Below are positions 46,850 to 58,459 of a DNA stretch of 64,000 nt, one piece after another. The notes under the pieces are model-generated. The model worked only from the letters and a program-made list of their open reading frames with translations, had not been told where the DNA came from and ran no database searches. Each line of letters starts with the position of its first letter. Within the stretch, counting starts at the first letter, position 1. Origin of the DNA: Massospora cicadina (Eukaryota; Entomophthoromycota; Entomophthoromycetes; Entomophthorales; Entomophthoraceae); assembly GCA_022478985.1 (NCBI GenBank), contig JAKSZP010010641.1, positions 62,001-126,000 on the forward strand, written 5' to 3'. Position numbers and translations under genes: made by a program.

Positions 46850-48130
46850 ATAGATATTGTCTTCCTGAACAAAGTTCACCTGATTTTTGGTTTCTTAGTC
46901 CAGCACTGGGCAGCATAGTGTCCAGTATTTCCACATCTGTTACAAGTAATGCGCGGGGAATTACTAGACCATTTTGGACCTTCAGGGTTTTTCCCCATTC
47001 AATTGGGGAAATCCTTTTTGGACTCAGGATTTTTTGCCAAATTTGAATCAAAAGGCTGTCTTTGTTTTACACTTCGATTTGGTGCATCAAAAGTGGAAGC
47101 CAATTCTTTCAGATGCTCCACCATTTGAGAACTAGTGCTACTACTAGTGAAGGTTGATGACATGATTTGTTGTAAATCCCAATAGGGTCAGAGTGCTGCC
47201 TTTATAGCGATGTGAGCATCAAAATTACGCAGGTTATCAGCTCCCATCAGGATTTGTGCTTTTTCATAAAAGCAGTCAGCAAATTCTCCTAAGGTTTCAT
47301 CTTTTTGAAATTATATTCCCATAAACTCCTGATTTCAGTTAGCCATTTGTTCAGGGCTTCCAAATTTCTTCATTATTGCATTTTTTGCCTCATTATAGGA
47401 CCAATTTTCCCCTCACATTGGGGTAATACCAAGTTTAGACAAGTTGTGTCTAAAAAATTGATAACAGTAACAGCTTTTTGGAAATCACTGCAACTGAACA
47501 TAGTCATTTCAAACAATCTTAAGAAAGCTGGGGCATTATTCTAATGAAGGGGTGGCAATTTTGGGGTGGGCCAAAATTCCTCAGTTTCCACATGCTTGGT
47601 TCTAGAACGAGTAGTGTGGCTAGCCATTCTAGAGCCAGCTGGTGTGTTGTTGGGGGTCACTGCCGAGATAACAGCATAGGCACTTGGCATATTTTGAGTA
47701 GGCTGAATGCTCCCTATATTACTTTCATCTTCATATAGGTCCTGATACCCAATCTCCGTTTCCACATGAATACAAGTACACTTATGTTTTTCTCATTCTT
47801 GTACTTGTTTCTGGAGCTGACTATGTTTTTCCCATAATAACCTATTTTTCCAGCCTCAGCTTGAAGTGCTATTTGAGCAAGAGTAGCTCCTTCTCCACTT
47901 TGAAACAATGTTTCTCTAACTAAGATGTTTTTCAAATAATTCATTATTAACTTCTGTGACAAGGCTGACATCTTCTTACATCTTGAAAACGCGACTCTCC
48001 ATTTGGGATAAAGAGCCTAAGCCGCTGACATAAGAGTGGTCTGATTAACATTCTCCAGCTCAGTCCATAACCGCTGAATCTCTCCCTGCACTGATGACAT
48101 GGTGGTACTTCTGGGAAAGACTCAACTACA
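46850..48130 (-). pseudogene. Ty3-C Gag with zinc knuckle
   Basis: The N-terminus reads MSSVQGEIQRLWTELENVNQ (about 48100), a likely coiled coil. The 47714-47971 segment continues with LSQKLIMNYLKNILVRETLF and a Gln/Ala/Glu-rich helix. The core spans about 47180-47560 (NAPAFLRLFEMTMFSC, IMRQKM). The knuckle CNRCGNTGHYAAQC is intact at 46903-46944. Several stops interrupt the reading. Confidence 0.82.
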
Positions 48131-48151
48131 CCCCCTGTAGTGAGCAACAAG

Positions 48152-49088
48152 TGTAAACTTTTGGGTACGTTTAAAGCACAGGTTGGTTGTTGAGTAAAAC
48201 TAAAAAAACTAGCTGTATGGTGACAACTAGTAGGTTGAGTCCTAAAATATGTGGCAACGAATCCACTCTGGTAATTGCATGTGAGAAAATCAACTAGTGA
48301 CCTTTGTTCCCTTCAACTTTAGATTTAGAAGTAAATATGAATATATTTTAGTTAAATACTGTCTTTTATTAGAATTATTAAGAGTTTTTATAGGCAAAAG
48401 GCGGACAACTTTTTAAATAATTCTCTGAAAATCAACTGATTAGTCCCCCAAAACTTCTAACCCTTGGGATTAACTTCCAACAGTATCAATTATCTTCATC
48501 TTAATTAATCCCCAGTAGTGTAACCATTTATGGATTGGCAACCAGCCCCATGTGTTAGGAACTGTACACATATGGTTTTAGGCCATATTACCTGACTACT
48601 ACTATTTTAGCAACTGCCAAAACAAGCATTAAAACACTTCAGCAGCTTCATTAAAATGACCTTAAAACGTTCAGCGCTTCTTCTGTAACAATTCATTATA
48701 GTAATCTGACTATCAGCAATCATGCCCTCATTGAATTACTTAAATTAACATTGTTGGGTGTGATGCCCAACGAAATATTAATCAAAACAATTGTCAGATT
48801 ATATCCTTTAATGAATTTTAACTACTAATTTAGTCAAGGATGATCCCCAACAAGATATTAATCAGATCTTATCATTGGAATAGGTCTTTTAATTAATTAT
48901 GACTAATAATTTAGTATGGGATGATCCCCAATGAAATATTAACCAAAATCAACCATCAGATTATATCCTTGATTATTTATGATTAATAATTTAGTCAGCA
49001 ATCAAATCCAAACAATCAGTTTCTTTAACAACTGTCAATTTTTAATTGGCAAGTGAGATGGATAATGTGGTCAACCGAATTTCCAACA
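48152..49088 (-). repeat. Ty3-C 5' LTR
   Basis: It matches 41514-42449. On the plus strand it starts TGTAAACTTTTGGG and ends TTTCCAACA. Confidence 0.95.
48753..48935. repeat. Palindrome-centred repeat array in Ty3-C 5' LTR
   Basis: Units start at 48753, 48833 and 48914, spaced 80 and 81 bp. They correspond one for one to the array in the other LTR, and were therefore present before insertion. The palindromes here are imperfect. Confidence 0.75.
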
Positions 49089-49093
49089 ATGCT
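49089..49093. repeat. Ty3-C target-site duplication, right copy (ATGCT)
   Basis: It is identical to 41509-41513. Confidence 0.9.
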
Positions 49094-50156
49094 ATATATG
49101 CAATTTCCTCCCCTTAAAGCAAGTTCAACCAGTATACCCTTAATTTATAGAAAGTATGATCCTGGGGTAACACCATGTAAAAATAATTACAATAAAAGTT
49201 CACACTAGCAAGAGATTAAAAAAAGGCACACAATGGGATCTATAATTTTTAAATAATCTTGAGTGAGGGAAAGGTAACACCATTCATTTGCAACCCAGAA
49301 TTAGATAAATTGATACCCTGAGCAGAAAATCATATATTAAATGTAATTTGGCAAAACTGATTCGTTTGCCTTTACAAGGCATTTATGCCTCTTAAGCTCC
49401 GCCCTCATCCCTTAAGATGATAACCAGTAGCACTCTTGTAGTAGTCTGTTGGGGTATTCTTTTTCTAGTTACTTAAAAAAATTAAATCATATTTCCCAGT
49501 TTCCAACTAAATTAATCTAATCTCACCTCCAAATTTAGAATATTAAAGCATGTGGAGGGGTTAAACTCTTTGGTATTGTTGCTAGTAGTGGAAATGCCCC
49601 AGGTGGTTGCTGCTTTGGTTTTTATAAACAAAAGTTGAAGAAACCCAGGACAGATACTATGTATTATACATCAACCACACTTAACCGCCAATTCAAACTG
49701 TCATAAATCACCTATACCACTCCCAACTCTAACAGAATGGAGGTACCATGTGACCTGAAACTTTTGTCATGGATGCTAGAGCAATCAAGGTGGAAGCCAG
49801 GGATTATCCTTGGAACGCCAGTTCTTTTAAAGGTAGCTTACAATGTCGCTGGTTAATCTTGTGGTGAAGTTGTCAGCTGTGGTAAAGTTCATGGAGTTGC
49901 TACTCGTGAGTTTGTGATTAAAGGTGAGTTGGGTATGGAATATGAGAAAGGATTGACAATCTTCATAATGTGGCCTGGCACATAAGTTGAGCCTCTTGTT
50001 TTATTTTACTCATATTTTGTTTTTAATATGCTCTAAAGTTAATATAATTTTATCAGACATGGATGCCATGTTGATTACTAGTTTCATTGTTTTTATGATT
50101 CCTATTAAGAAGCTCCAAATTATCATATATATTGATTATTGAGGAAATTATCAATG
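49094..50156. other. No gene recognised between Ty3-C and LINE-2
   Basis: A+T-rich. Near 49745-49975 the plus strand reads briefly like protein (ILGTPVLLKVAYNVAG, stop, SCGEVVSCGKVHGVATREFV then IKGELGMEYEKG). It has no recognised family and no start. Confidence 0.4.
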
Positions 50157-50166
50157 TTAAATTGAT
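50157..50166. repeat. LINE-2 target-site duplication, left copy
   Basis: TTAAATTGAT is shared exactly with 55441-55450. The match continues with mismatches for about five more bases, so the duplication may have been near 15 bp. Confidence 0.6.
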
Positions 50167-50264
50167 TGATAACTTTTCTTTCTCGTTACAAACACTTTTG
50201 CAACCCATTCACTTCAAGACTAAATCTAGTTTGATAATCTCATAGAGGGGATTAGTCTGCGCCC

Positions 50265-51675
50265 ATGTCTGGGAGCAGTTGGGCAAGCAAGGCAAGAGGA
50301 GCGGGCGGAAGGCCCGCGGCCTCTAACGTTTGAAAACGCCCTGGAGAATCTGGTGGAATAGAAAAAAATCTAAAAAAACTGGCGGTCACAATTTCCCCAG
50401 AGATACTCGCGTGGCAAGCACGATGCAACCAGTACATCAACACGCCACATTCCCAGCCACTTTTGTCGGTGGAATTTGGAGTCTGTGTGTATCTGGACAT
50501 CCAAAAAATGGCCCTATGGGAAAAATTTTGTGAAGATGTACACAAAATTTTCCTGACCACGGTGTACGTTGCACCTCACTCCATGTCACACGGTTGGCTG
50601 GACCTAGGTTTTGAAAGCAGAATAGCAGCAGATGAGGCTGCAGCGGTGCGCATAGTGGTTGACCTCCCTGAAGGGCAACGGGTTGTCAGAACTAAACGCA
50701 CCAGATGGACAAAATCAAACCAAATTTTCCTCACGTTTGACTTTTTGCCTACTATGGTAGAACGTGACATTTTGGAGCAACACCTGAAAGATGGTCTCGC
50801 CATATATGGCGAAATACAATTTTTGAAATGCAACGTTTCACGCTGATGCCACACCTGTGCACCGGCAAAGCCATTGCAGTTTTGACCCCAACTGAGGAGA
50901 TCACAAAGGACCTAACCCAGATCCCGCACTCCAACTTTATTGACATCGCAGGGCACACCACCCACCCATTTTGGGTAACCGTGGACAGCGCGCCCCCCAT
51001 TTGCACCCACTGTGATGCGTTCGGCCATAATGCACATGCATGCCCCATCAAAGAGGGCGTCACATTCCAAGAGCACCCCTCGGCGGCCATGGCCAGCGGA
51101 GAGGCGCACTACGAACCAACCACAAGCACCATGGAGGCTTTCCCATGGGGAGCACAAGGCTGCTACCTATTGGTAAAGCCCATCTCCCCACAGGAGCAGA
51201 AGAAGGCCAAGCAGGCCCATAGGACCGCAGCCAAGGAAGCGGCCAAGGCCACCACCACCATCCCACACTCACAACGCCAGGAGGACATGGAGACCTTCGC
51301 GGTGGAAGCAACTCGGGAATCCATCACCCAATCAGATTGGGAGGCCCATGCTGAATAGGCCACTCAATCTGAGGATCCGATGGGAGATTTGATCTCACCC
51401 AATTGCTGCACCTAAGCCCTGGTCAAAACTGACTTGGGACCTATCCCAACCAAAAAAATTTTTTGCCCCACTTGACAGTGCACAAACTTATCCGCACCGC
51501 AAAAAATTCGTCTGACATCAGGAAAACAAAAAGTGAAGGCCAAAGCCAACGCGACTCTTTCCACAAAAATTAAAAAAAACCCCAATAGTGTTGCTGCTAA
51601 TACCCGCACTGCTGTGAAAGCCCGTGGGGACCTGGAAGAGGCAGGTGGGCCCGGGGGCCCACCCCTCACACCTAA
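50265..51675 (+). pseudogene. LINE-2 ORF1: RNA-binding protein with CCHC knuckle
   Basis: It starts ATG at 50265 (MSGSSWASKARGAGG), with a TGA at 50331. It then opens through PEILAWQARCNQYINTPHSQ, ALWEKFCEDVHKIF and VVDLPEGQRVV to GLAIYGEI. A frame change near 50825 leads to the 50828-51358 segment, with an intact knuckle CTHCDAFGHNAHAC (51002-51043) and an Ala/Lys-rich basic region. It ends with TAA at 51673-51675, six bases before the ORF2 ATG. Compared with LINE-1 it keeps the zinc ligands but carries its own frameshift. Confidence 0.88.
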
Positions 51676-51681
51676 GGTGCG

Positions 51682-54600
51682 ATGGGGGAAACCTTCACTC
51701 TAGGGATGCTGAATATCGCCGGACTCAAGGCCTCCCCATCACGGGCTAGGAAACTGAGATTTTACAAAACAATTTACCCGTGGATATCCTGGCCATCCAG
51801 GAGTCCCACTGTCCACGAGGTTCTGAGGAAGCTTGGAAAACAATGCTCCTACCATCCCTATCCTTTTGGTCAAAGCACTGTGGGGTGCTAATTTGGAAAA
51901 ACAATTTTTTCAAATTTACATCTTCAGAAACATTTCTAAATGGCCGAGTGCTCGTTGTCACCTTCTCATGGGCTAATGTTGCACACACAATCATCAACAT
52001 TTATGCCCCAAAAGGTGCACATGAGCGTCAGGAATTTTTCTCATTGGTCAAATCCCTCCTGCTACCCCCCAATTCTTTCCTATTTGGCGACATGAACTGT
52101 TGGCTAACCTCACCAACGGACTGGTGGCCGCCCTCACCCCACGCCCCACAGGGTCACGTAGAACTACGCGTTCTAAAAGCCACACTTGGGTTAATGGATG
52201 TGAGGCCGTGACATGCCCCACTGCTCAAAAACATGACGCGTCCCCACGTCCATAACGGCCAATTAAGGTCCATGACCCACATTGACCTTATTCTAGTGCC
52301 AGCGAAATTCCAACCCCACATCTCCCACTTCAAAACAACAACTTTGGAATTCTCTGACCACTGACTGGTCTTGATAACATACCACTTACTCGTCACAGTT
52401 GCAAAGGCCCCACATTTGGTGCAAAATCCGTCCCCCAGAGCTCGCGTCACCAGGATTTTCCACGTGGGTGGAAGAGGCAACTTTGGCAAAATCATTTGTT
52501 GCACCGTTTTGCGCGGACCCCATTTCCAAATGGGCAACTTTCAAAGAAGACACCATCTGCCACTATCGCCATCTCTCATCCAGACGCTCATGAGCCACAT
52601 CGGCAGTTATATTGCGCACGCTGGCAGAATTGGCCCACTTGGAGTCCAATATTCCAGCCTCAGGATATAGCCCTGCATGGGGCCAGAAGTGGGCGGAGGC
52701 AGCCGCCCACCTCAACGCACTTGAAAGGCAACACAAACATCGGGTTTGTGTCCAATACAGGGCCACATGCATCACTAAAGGCGACAAGTGCACCACATAC
52801 TTCATCAAAAAATTTTTTGTACCACACCAGAGCGTGGCCTGCACACAGGTGCGAAGATCGGATGATTCTATTGTGGACACACTGGCTGAAGTGGCAATCA
52901 AAATGCAAAGATATTACTCCAAGTTATACCGAACCAAACCAATTCAGCTGGCCGAAATGGCAGAATTTCTTGACTGAGCTCATATCCGCACCATTTTCTG
53001 ATACCCAGAAATAATGAATTTAATTACTCCAAATGAATTATGGATTACCATTCGCGGTGCGCCAAACCGAAAATGCCCAGGCCCAGATGGCATTCCATAT
53101 GAGTTCTACAAAAATATTTCAAATATATATCCCCATTGCTGCTAGCCTCACTCAACCAAAGCCTGTTGGAAACGCGCCTCCTACCAGGAGGACATGAGGC
53201 CTTTATGGTCACACTCTTCAAGAAAGGGGATAGGCTAGACTTAGCCAACTGGCGCCTCATTTCTCTAACAAACACAGACACCAAAATTTTAACCAAAGTT
53301 ATGGCTAACCGTTTAGGGATTGTAGCATCTGCCACCATCGCCCCAGAACAATTTGGTTTCATCCCCAGAAGGTCGATTTGGGATAACGTGCACTCTGTGG
53401 CTAATGTGTGTCAGTCCACAGCCTCTGGGGCACTTGTATTCTTGGACCAACAAAAGGCCTATAATAGAGTAAACTGGGAATACCTTAGGGCCTGCCTCCA
53501 ACAATTCCGCCTATCTCCCCGCTTCATTAACTGGGTGATGCTGCTCACAGAATCTGCAACAATGGCAGTGCGCGGCCCAGGTTTCCTAACGGAAGTAGTC
53601 CATCCTCAAAGGGGCCTGCGACAAGGGGACCCCCTGAGCCCACTCTTATACAACTTTAGCCTTGACCCACTACTGCGAAATGTGAATGCCCAACTCACTG
53701 GGGTCCATGTGCTAGGCCAAACCCCAGTCAAGATGATGGCATTTGCAGATGATTGCGTGGTGGGGTTGTCTAATAACAAATATGCACGCGCGCTTGAAGC
53801 CCTCATCCAGGAATATTCCCGGGTAAGCAACGCGGCACTGAACGCCTCCAAAACCGAAATCATCCTCCTTGGTCAGTTTCAGAACTGCTGGGCCCCAGCA
53901 AGTAGTTCCCAACCCGGCCCATCTGCTCGCCCACATCCACGCCTTACTAACTCAAAACACACCGCTCCACTGGTGCTCCCCTTTGTGCCACGACCTACCA
54001 TAGGACCGGTACGCCATCTGGGCGTGTGGTTGGAGGCAGGTGGATATGCGTCAGCAGTAATGGAGTGCCATATACTGGACAACGTGACGAAGCGAATCGC
54101 CTCTCTCAGAGCCCACCCTACTACCCTCACTGGCAGGGTTATTCTTGCCAACTCTATGCTCCTATCTAAAAGTCTGGTTCAGAGCCCATGCCATCCCCTT
54201 CTCCCCAAGCTTCTTCAAATCCCTGTATGCTTTGCTACAAGGTTGGCTTTGGTCAGGCCGCCCTCCACCAGTACGGCTAGAGGTCATGTTTGGCCCTCAT
54301 CATCATGGTGGCATGGGCCTACTTGACTTCAAAGCCCATGCCGCCAAGATCCTGGGCACCTAGATTGCGGCTGTCACTGCTCCTACACTCCCATCCCAAC
54401 ACTGGTCCCGCGCGGCCCGCTCCAACTCTCCTGAGCCTTGGGCCTCAACAATCCATCAAACCCCCACTCCCTGATGAAATACCTCGCATCACACACATCA
54501 TCCACAGGTCCTCACGGGACCAAAACCCACTACAAACGAATCCTACTCTCCATGCGAAGCGCAGAGTGGAGAATTCGTATTAGTGGACATACAACAAAGA

Positions 54601-55307
54601 GGCCGCCCCTCTCCTCAGTTCACACAAGAGGTACAGGGGCTACCCATCCATGATGGCGTGATCCCCATTCGACCCCAAGTCCTATCCAGGGTGGACTACC
54701 TGGACATGATGGACATCCCTTATTCCACTGAGACCCAAAAGACTATCTGGAAATACGCACACCATCCTCTGTTGCAGCCTCAAGTCCGCTCCCATGTGTG
54801 GCGCTGCCTGAGGCGGGTGTATCTTACAGCTGAGCGCTCTAATGCTTTACACTCATCCTGTGTCGTGTGTGGCCAGTATGGAACGCTGTTTCACCGCCTG
54901 GAGAAGTGCCCCACCTCTAAAGTAATATGGCGCGAAGTCCAACGTCTGCTAGGCCAGGATCAAACACATCCCTTCAGTCTGTCAAGGGATATGTTTGCTT
55001 CATCAATGGCCTCCCCCTCCCACCCTCCCTCCGTGCTCTGGTGGTTGCAATCGCCATGTGGACTATCCACACGATTGTCTTGGATGCCATCGCTGGATCC
55101 ATCCCCACCCTCCCTGAAGCTGTCCACAGATTCCAGTCTCATTTGGTGGATCACTTTCAAGTGTGGATGTTTGGATATCTCCCACCGCGTCGCCGACAGC
55201 TGGTCTCCTCCTGGTTCCCAGTCTGTTTCATCAAATCAGACCCTTTCCTCCACACGTGCTCAATAGTGGCTACGTCCCCTACACACGCTCCCTCCCCCTT
55301 CCCATAA
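51682..55307 (+). pseudogene. LINE-2 ORF2: endonuclease-reverse transcriptase
   Basis: It starts ATG at 51682 (MGETFTLGMLNIAG). The frame shifts by -1 near 51748-51753 into DILAIQESHC (catalytic Glu), INIYAP and GDMNCW. A linker with a TGA at 52975-52977 follows. RT occupies 53040-54330: KCPGPDGIPYEFY, a 1-bp deletion near 53112, LVFLDQQKAYNRVNW, RQGDPLSPLLYNFSLDPLL, and FADD at 53742-53753. A 1-bp insertion near 54170 and another frame change near 54430 follow. The C-terminal zinc region CVVCGQYGTLFHRLEKC lies at about 54858-54908. The stop is TAA at 55305. RT motifs are intact although the frame is not. Confidence 0.9.
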
Positions 55308-55440
55308 GTGGCGTTCCCGCTGGCAACAAGAGATAGCATCGCTTCTCTGGGGTGCCTCCCCTGGTACTAAGTTTTGTCTCATCTGAGTCATATTCGGAAG
55401 TGTCCGTCCCATGGTTGGCCTTCCCCGCAATAAAATCATT

Positions 55441-55450
55441 TTAAATTGAT
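55441..55450. repeat. LINE-2 target-site duplication, right copy
   Basis: TTAAATTGAT, pairing with 50157-50166. Confidence 0.6.
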
Positions 55451-57576
55451 GAAAAGACTTCCACATGTCATTAGGCCAAGTTGCTAATCTTTTTTGTCTA
55501 TTAAACTTGTGGTTACAATTGCCGCAACATTTGAATCATGTTGAGGGAAAGTTATGACCAATATCATGTCAAATGCTGCAGGCTAATTTCTAAAATTAAT
55601 GTTATTGTTCCAGCAAGCATTAATAACAATTTTCTAATAGAAGGACATTGAATTTCTAGGAGTCACCTATATACTTGGGGTAATACCAATATAAACACCT
55701 TTTATGGTCATTATTAGTTTTTAGTGGTATTAATTTTATTGATTAAGTTATAACTAAAGCTTTGTTGGCTCAGATCGCGCTTCTGGTCCCCAAACAAGAA
55801 GCAATTATATTTGACAATTAAGTAAATCCTTTAAGAATCTGTATAGTTGCCCCCTTTTTTGTGCCACTGCAAGTGGATTCTTATTCGAAGTTATTTTAAA
55901 ATTTAAGACAACAGTATGAGTGGAGAACCGTCTAATGAAGGGGGTAATGGGCTATATGAGGCAGGTGAGCATAAAGACTAGGAAAAGATGAACTTGGTAT
56001 ACATCTCATTAGAGACTGATGTCGCAATCTATGAACAGTACATTATCTACTAAGAAAAACAAAGATGCTAAAAAATTTCATGAAATCTTCAACTTCTTGT
56101 CATCAATCTAAACCTGATCAAGAAAAATTAAGGAAGCTTGGGTCAACTTAGAAAGGACTTGAAGCCCTTATTTTGGACTCTATATCTGTTAAGCAAGTGA
56201 AAATATTAAAGGAGAGAGTTAATTTTATAAAAGGTAATATAAAAATCATATCTTAGCTATCATAAAACGCAAGATCAAGTCACAATTTTAGTAGAACCCT
56301 CAGAGTAAAATGCTGACAGAAATTATATACTTTTCTAGTGAGTTAGATGAAATGTAACAAAATTTGGAACCGTGTGAATATTAGAATATTGGACATTATG
56401 GGAAATATATTAAGCAATTGACACTCTCAATATTCTCAACAAATAGACCCTTGAAGGCTGTTAAAAAAGTCACATCAATAAATTATATGGAAACTGATAG
56501 TTGGTAGGCTCAATATATAGTAGCAAAATTTCATTGGACTAATTTGAGCCCAATATACTCCAGAATGAAACCCTGCCTAATTAAAATGAAGGGTCATCAG
56601 AATGTCAGGCGACCATTACTTTAGGTAGCGCATGAGGCATAAAATTGAGATGAGCCCACAAAAGGGTAAGAATCAAGAATATGCCTAACAATCTGACCTA
56701 AGTGATACCAAGTCTCATCTGATTTGGTGCATTCAACAAAATTTTCTCCCTATCAAAATATGCTATATAGGCATTATACATATGGATGAATCGCCTGACC
56801 AAGAGCCACCCATTTGGATTTTCTCCCCTATTGATTTTTCAATCCTTTTTCTTTTGGAGTTTATATTATTAAATGTAACGTATAAAAACCTCATTCTATA
56901 CTACAATAAAGTTACGTCATTAATTCCATGCTACTTTTTGGTACTTGACTCAATAAGTCCCTTTCGCCATACTTACCATAAGATTCATAATCTAGTTGTC
57001 AGGACCTAAGCGTAAATTTCCCCATAAAAATAAACATTATACTTTTCATGAGTCTATAACTGCTTTATTTATATATTGTCAGGCTCCTTGGGAACAGCAC
57101 CATTGAGCCAAAAAAATGGAAGCCCAGAAAGATGATGCTCACTATGGGGGCTCAGCCAATAATTATTGATACTTGAACTAAACTGATATCACTATAAATG
57201 ACCCTATTAATAGTGTAACCCTTTGGGGCACAACAGAAACAGTGTAGATGAACAAATGGGAAGTAATCTCATTGTTACATTTTAAATAATTCAATAAAGA
57301 ACAATGGATATTCCCATGTCTCATTATCTAACATGGATTTCCAATGAAAGAATTTGAGGCTTACTTCATGGAGTTATTAAACAAGGAGAAAGAGACAATT
57401 GAGAATGGGCATTTTCCATAAACAGACTCTCATAAACCTACATGATTCAAATTTTTCCAAGAGACATAAAGTTCAATTGAAAATCTATCTCACTATATTG
57501 TGCAATTCATACACACAACGCTTTGTCATATTGTGCATCTATCAGGAGTCCATAACAAGAACACCACCATCATATT
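55451..57576. other. A+T-rich stretch with faint Gag-like traces
   Basis: At 55916-56040 the plus strand reads MSGEPSNEGGNGLYEAGEHK and, after a stop, NLVYISLETDVAIYEQYI. This looks like the start of a worn Gag. Short runs near 57350-57590 are similarly ambiguous. No motif was identified. Confidence 0.35.
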
Positions 57577-58250
57577 TGTTGAGGATTCAACTGCGATGAC
57601 CAAAAATAATCAAAATTGAGATTTGGTGTCTCAGTCTAATGAGATTATAAAAAAACCATCAGATAAATCCGATTCTCAGATAGACCAATGATCAACCCTT
57701 TGGAGTTATTGGCTTCAACTGAAGTATGAGGCTAAGCAATCTGAAGGGGCAAAACATCCCATAAGAAGGTCGATATCATCTAGTAAGAACCTTATCAGAT
57801 CTGACCATCACAAGTATAGTAATAATAATCAGCAATATTGTTCATTTATTAGGAAAGATCTTATCTTGGTTGAAGCACAAAAAACTTTATGAAGAACAAC
57901 CAAATCTACCCTATAAATATCCCTCATTGTTAACTAATAAAGGACCACTATTTTTGTCTCACGCAGCTCAATTTTGGTATATTCATAACAGAATTCTGTA
58001 TTTCCGATTAAATTCTATTATTGCAACGGAACTAATAACTTCATTGCGCTTGTTTCTATCTTTTCTAGAGCCATAGAACTAATAATTTCATAGCCTTCAT
58101 AGCACCTGAATATTGTAATTTCTAACGAAATTCCAATACTGATGCTTCCTGCCAGGTCTGCTTCTGAGGCTACCTGGTGAAAACATACTTTCACGACAAT
58201 GAGTATGTCTAGCAAATAAAGCCCCTCTTCTGAGGAATCAATAAGTACCA
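57577..58250 (+). repeat. Ty3-D 5' LTR (end uncertain)
   Basis: The start is fixed by the match to 63969-64000 (about 29 of 32 bases). The end is a guess: the sequence ...AAGTACCA at 58250 ends in CA, and TGGTAAAATCC, a possible primer-binding site, begins at 58256. Gag-like reading starts by about 58460. Confidence 0.5.
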
Positions 58251-58459
58251 CCTAATGGTAAAATCCAACAGGCAGGAGTTGCCTTCCACTAATATCAGTA
58301 ATCTTCAATTTTGAGCTTCTATAGACTTGGCCATTGAGGGCCCTGACCAAGAGTATTTGAAAGTAATATGCAGATGTAGAAGAAACGGTCAAAGGCTTAA
58401 TAAGGGGGCTATCCAGCCCGGTGCCCATCATAATTGAGACTGAGCATCTAAGGTTGCAG

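Larger units (their letters stand above)
41514..49088 (-). mobile_element. Ty3-C: complete Ty3/Gypsy retrotransposon, minus strand
   Basis: 7.58 kb with 936- and 937-bp LTRs and a perfect 5-bp target duplication (ATGCT). The internal region, read on the minus strand, has Gag with zinc knuckle, protease, dUTPase-like segment, RT, RNase H and integrase. A purine tract (AAGTGGGGGGATG on the minus strand) precedes the 3' LTR. I counted about a dozen differences in the first 113 aligned LTR bases. The insertion is therefore old, although its duplication is still intact. Confidence 0.95.
50167..55440 (+). mobile_element. LINE-2: full-length non-LTR retrotransposon, plus strand
   Basis: The same family as LINE-1 and nearly the same length (about 5.27 kb), in the opposite orientation. 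It has a 5' leader from about 50172 (ACTTTTCTTTCTC), ORF1, ORF2 and a 3' end CCGCAATAAAATCATT. It has fewer stops than LINE-1 in some parts but several 1-bp indels, so it is also dead. Confidence 0.92.
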
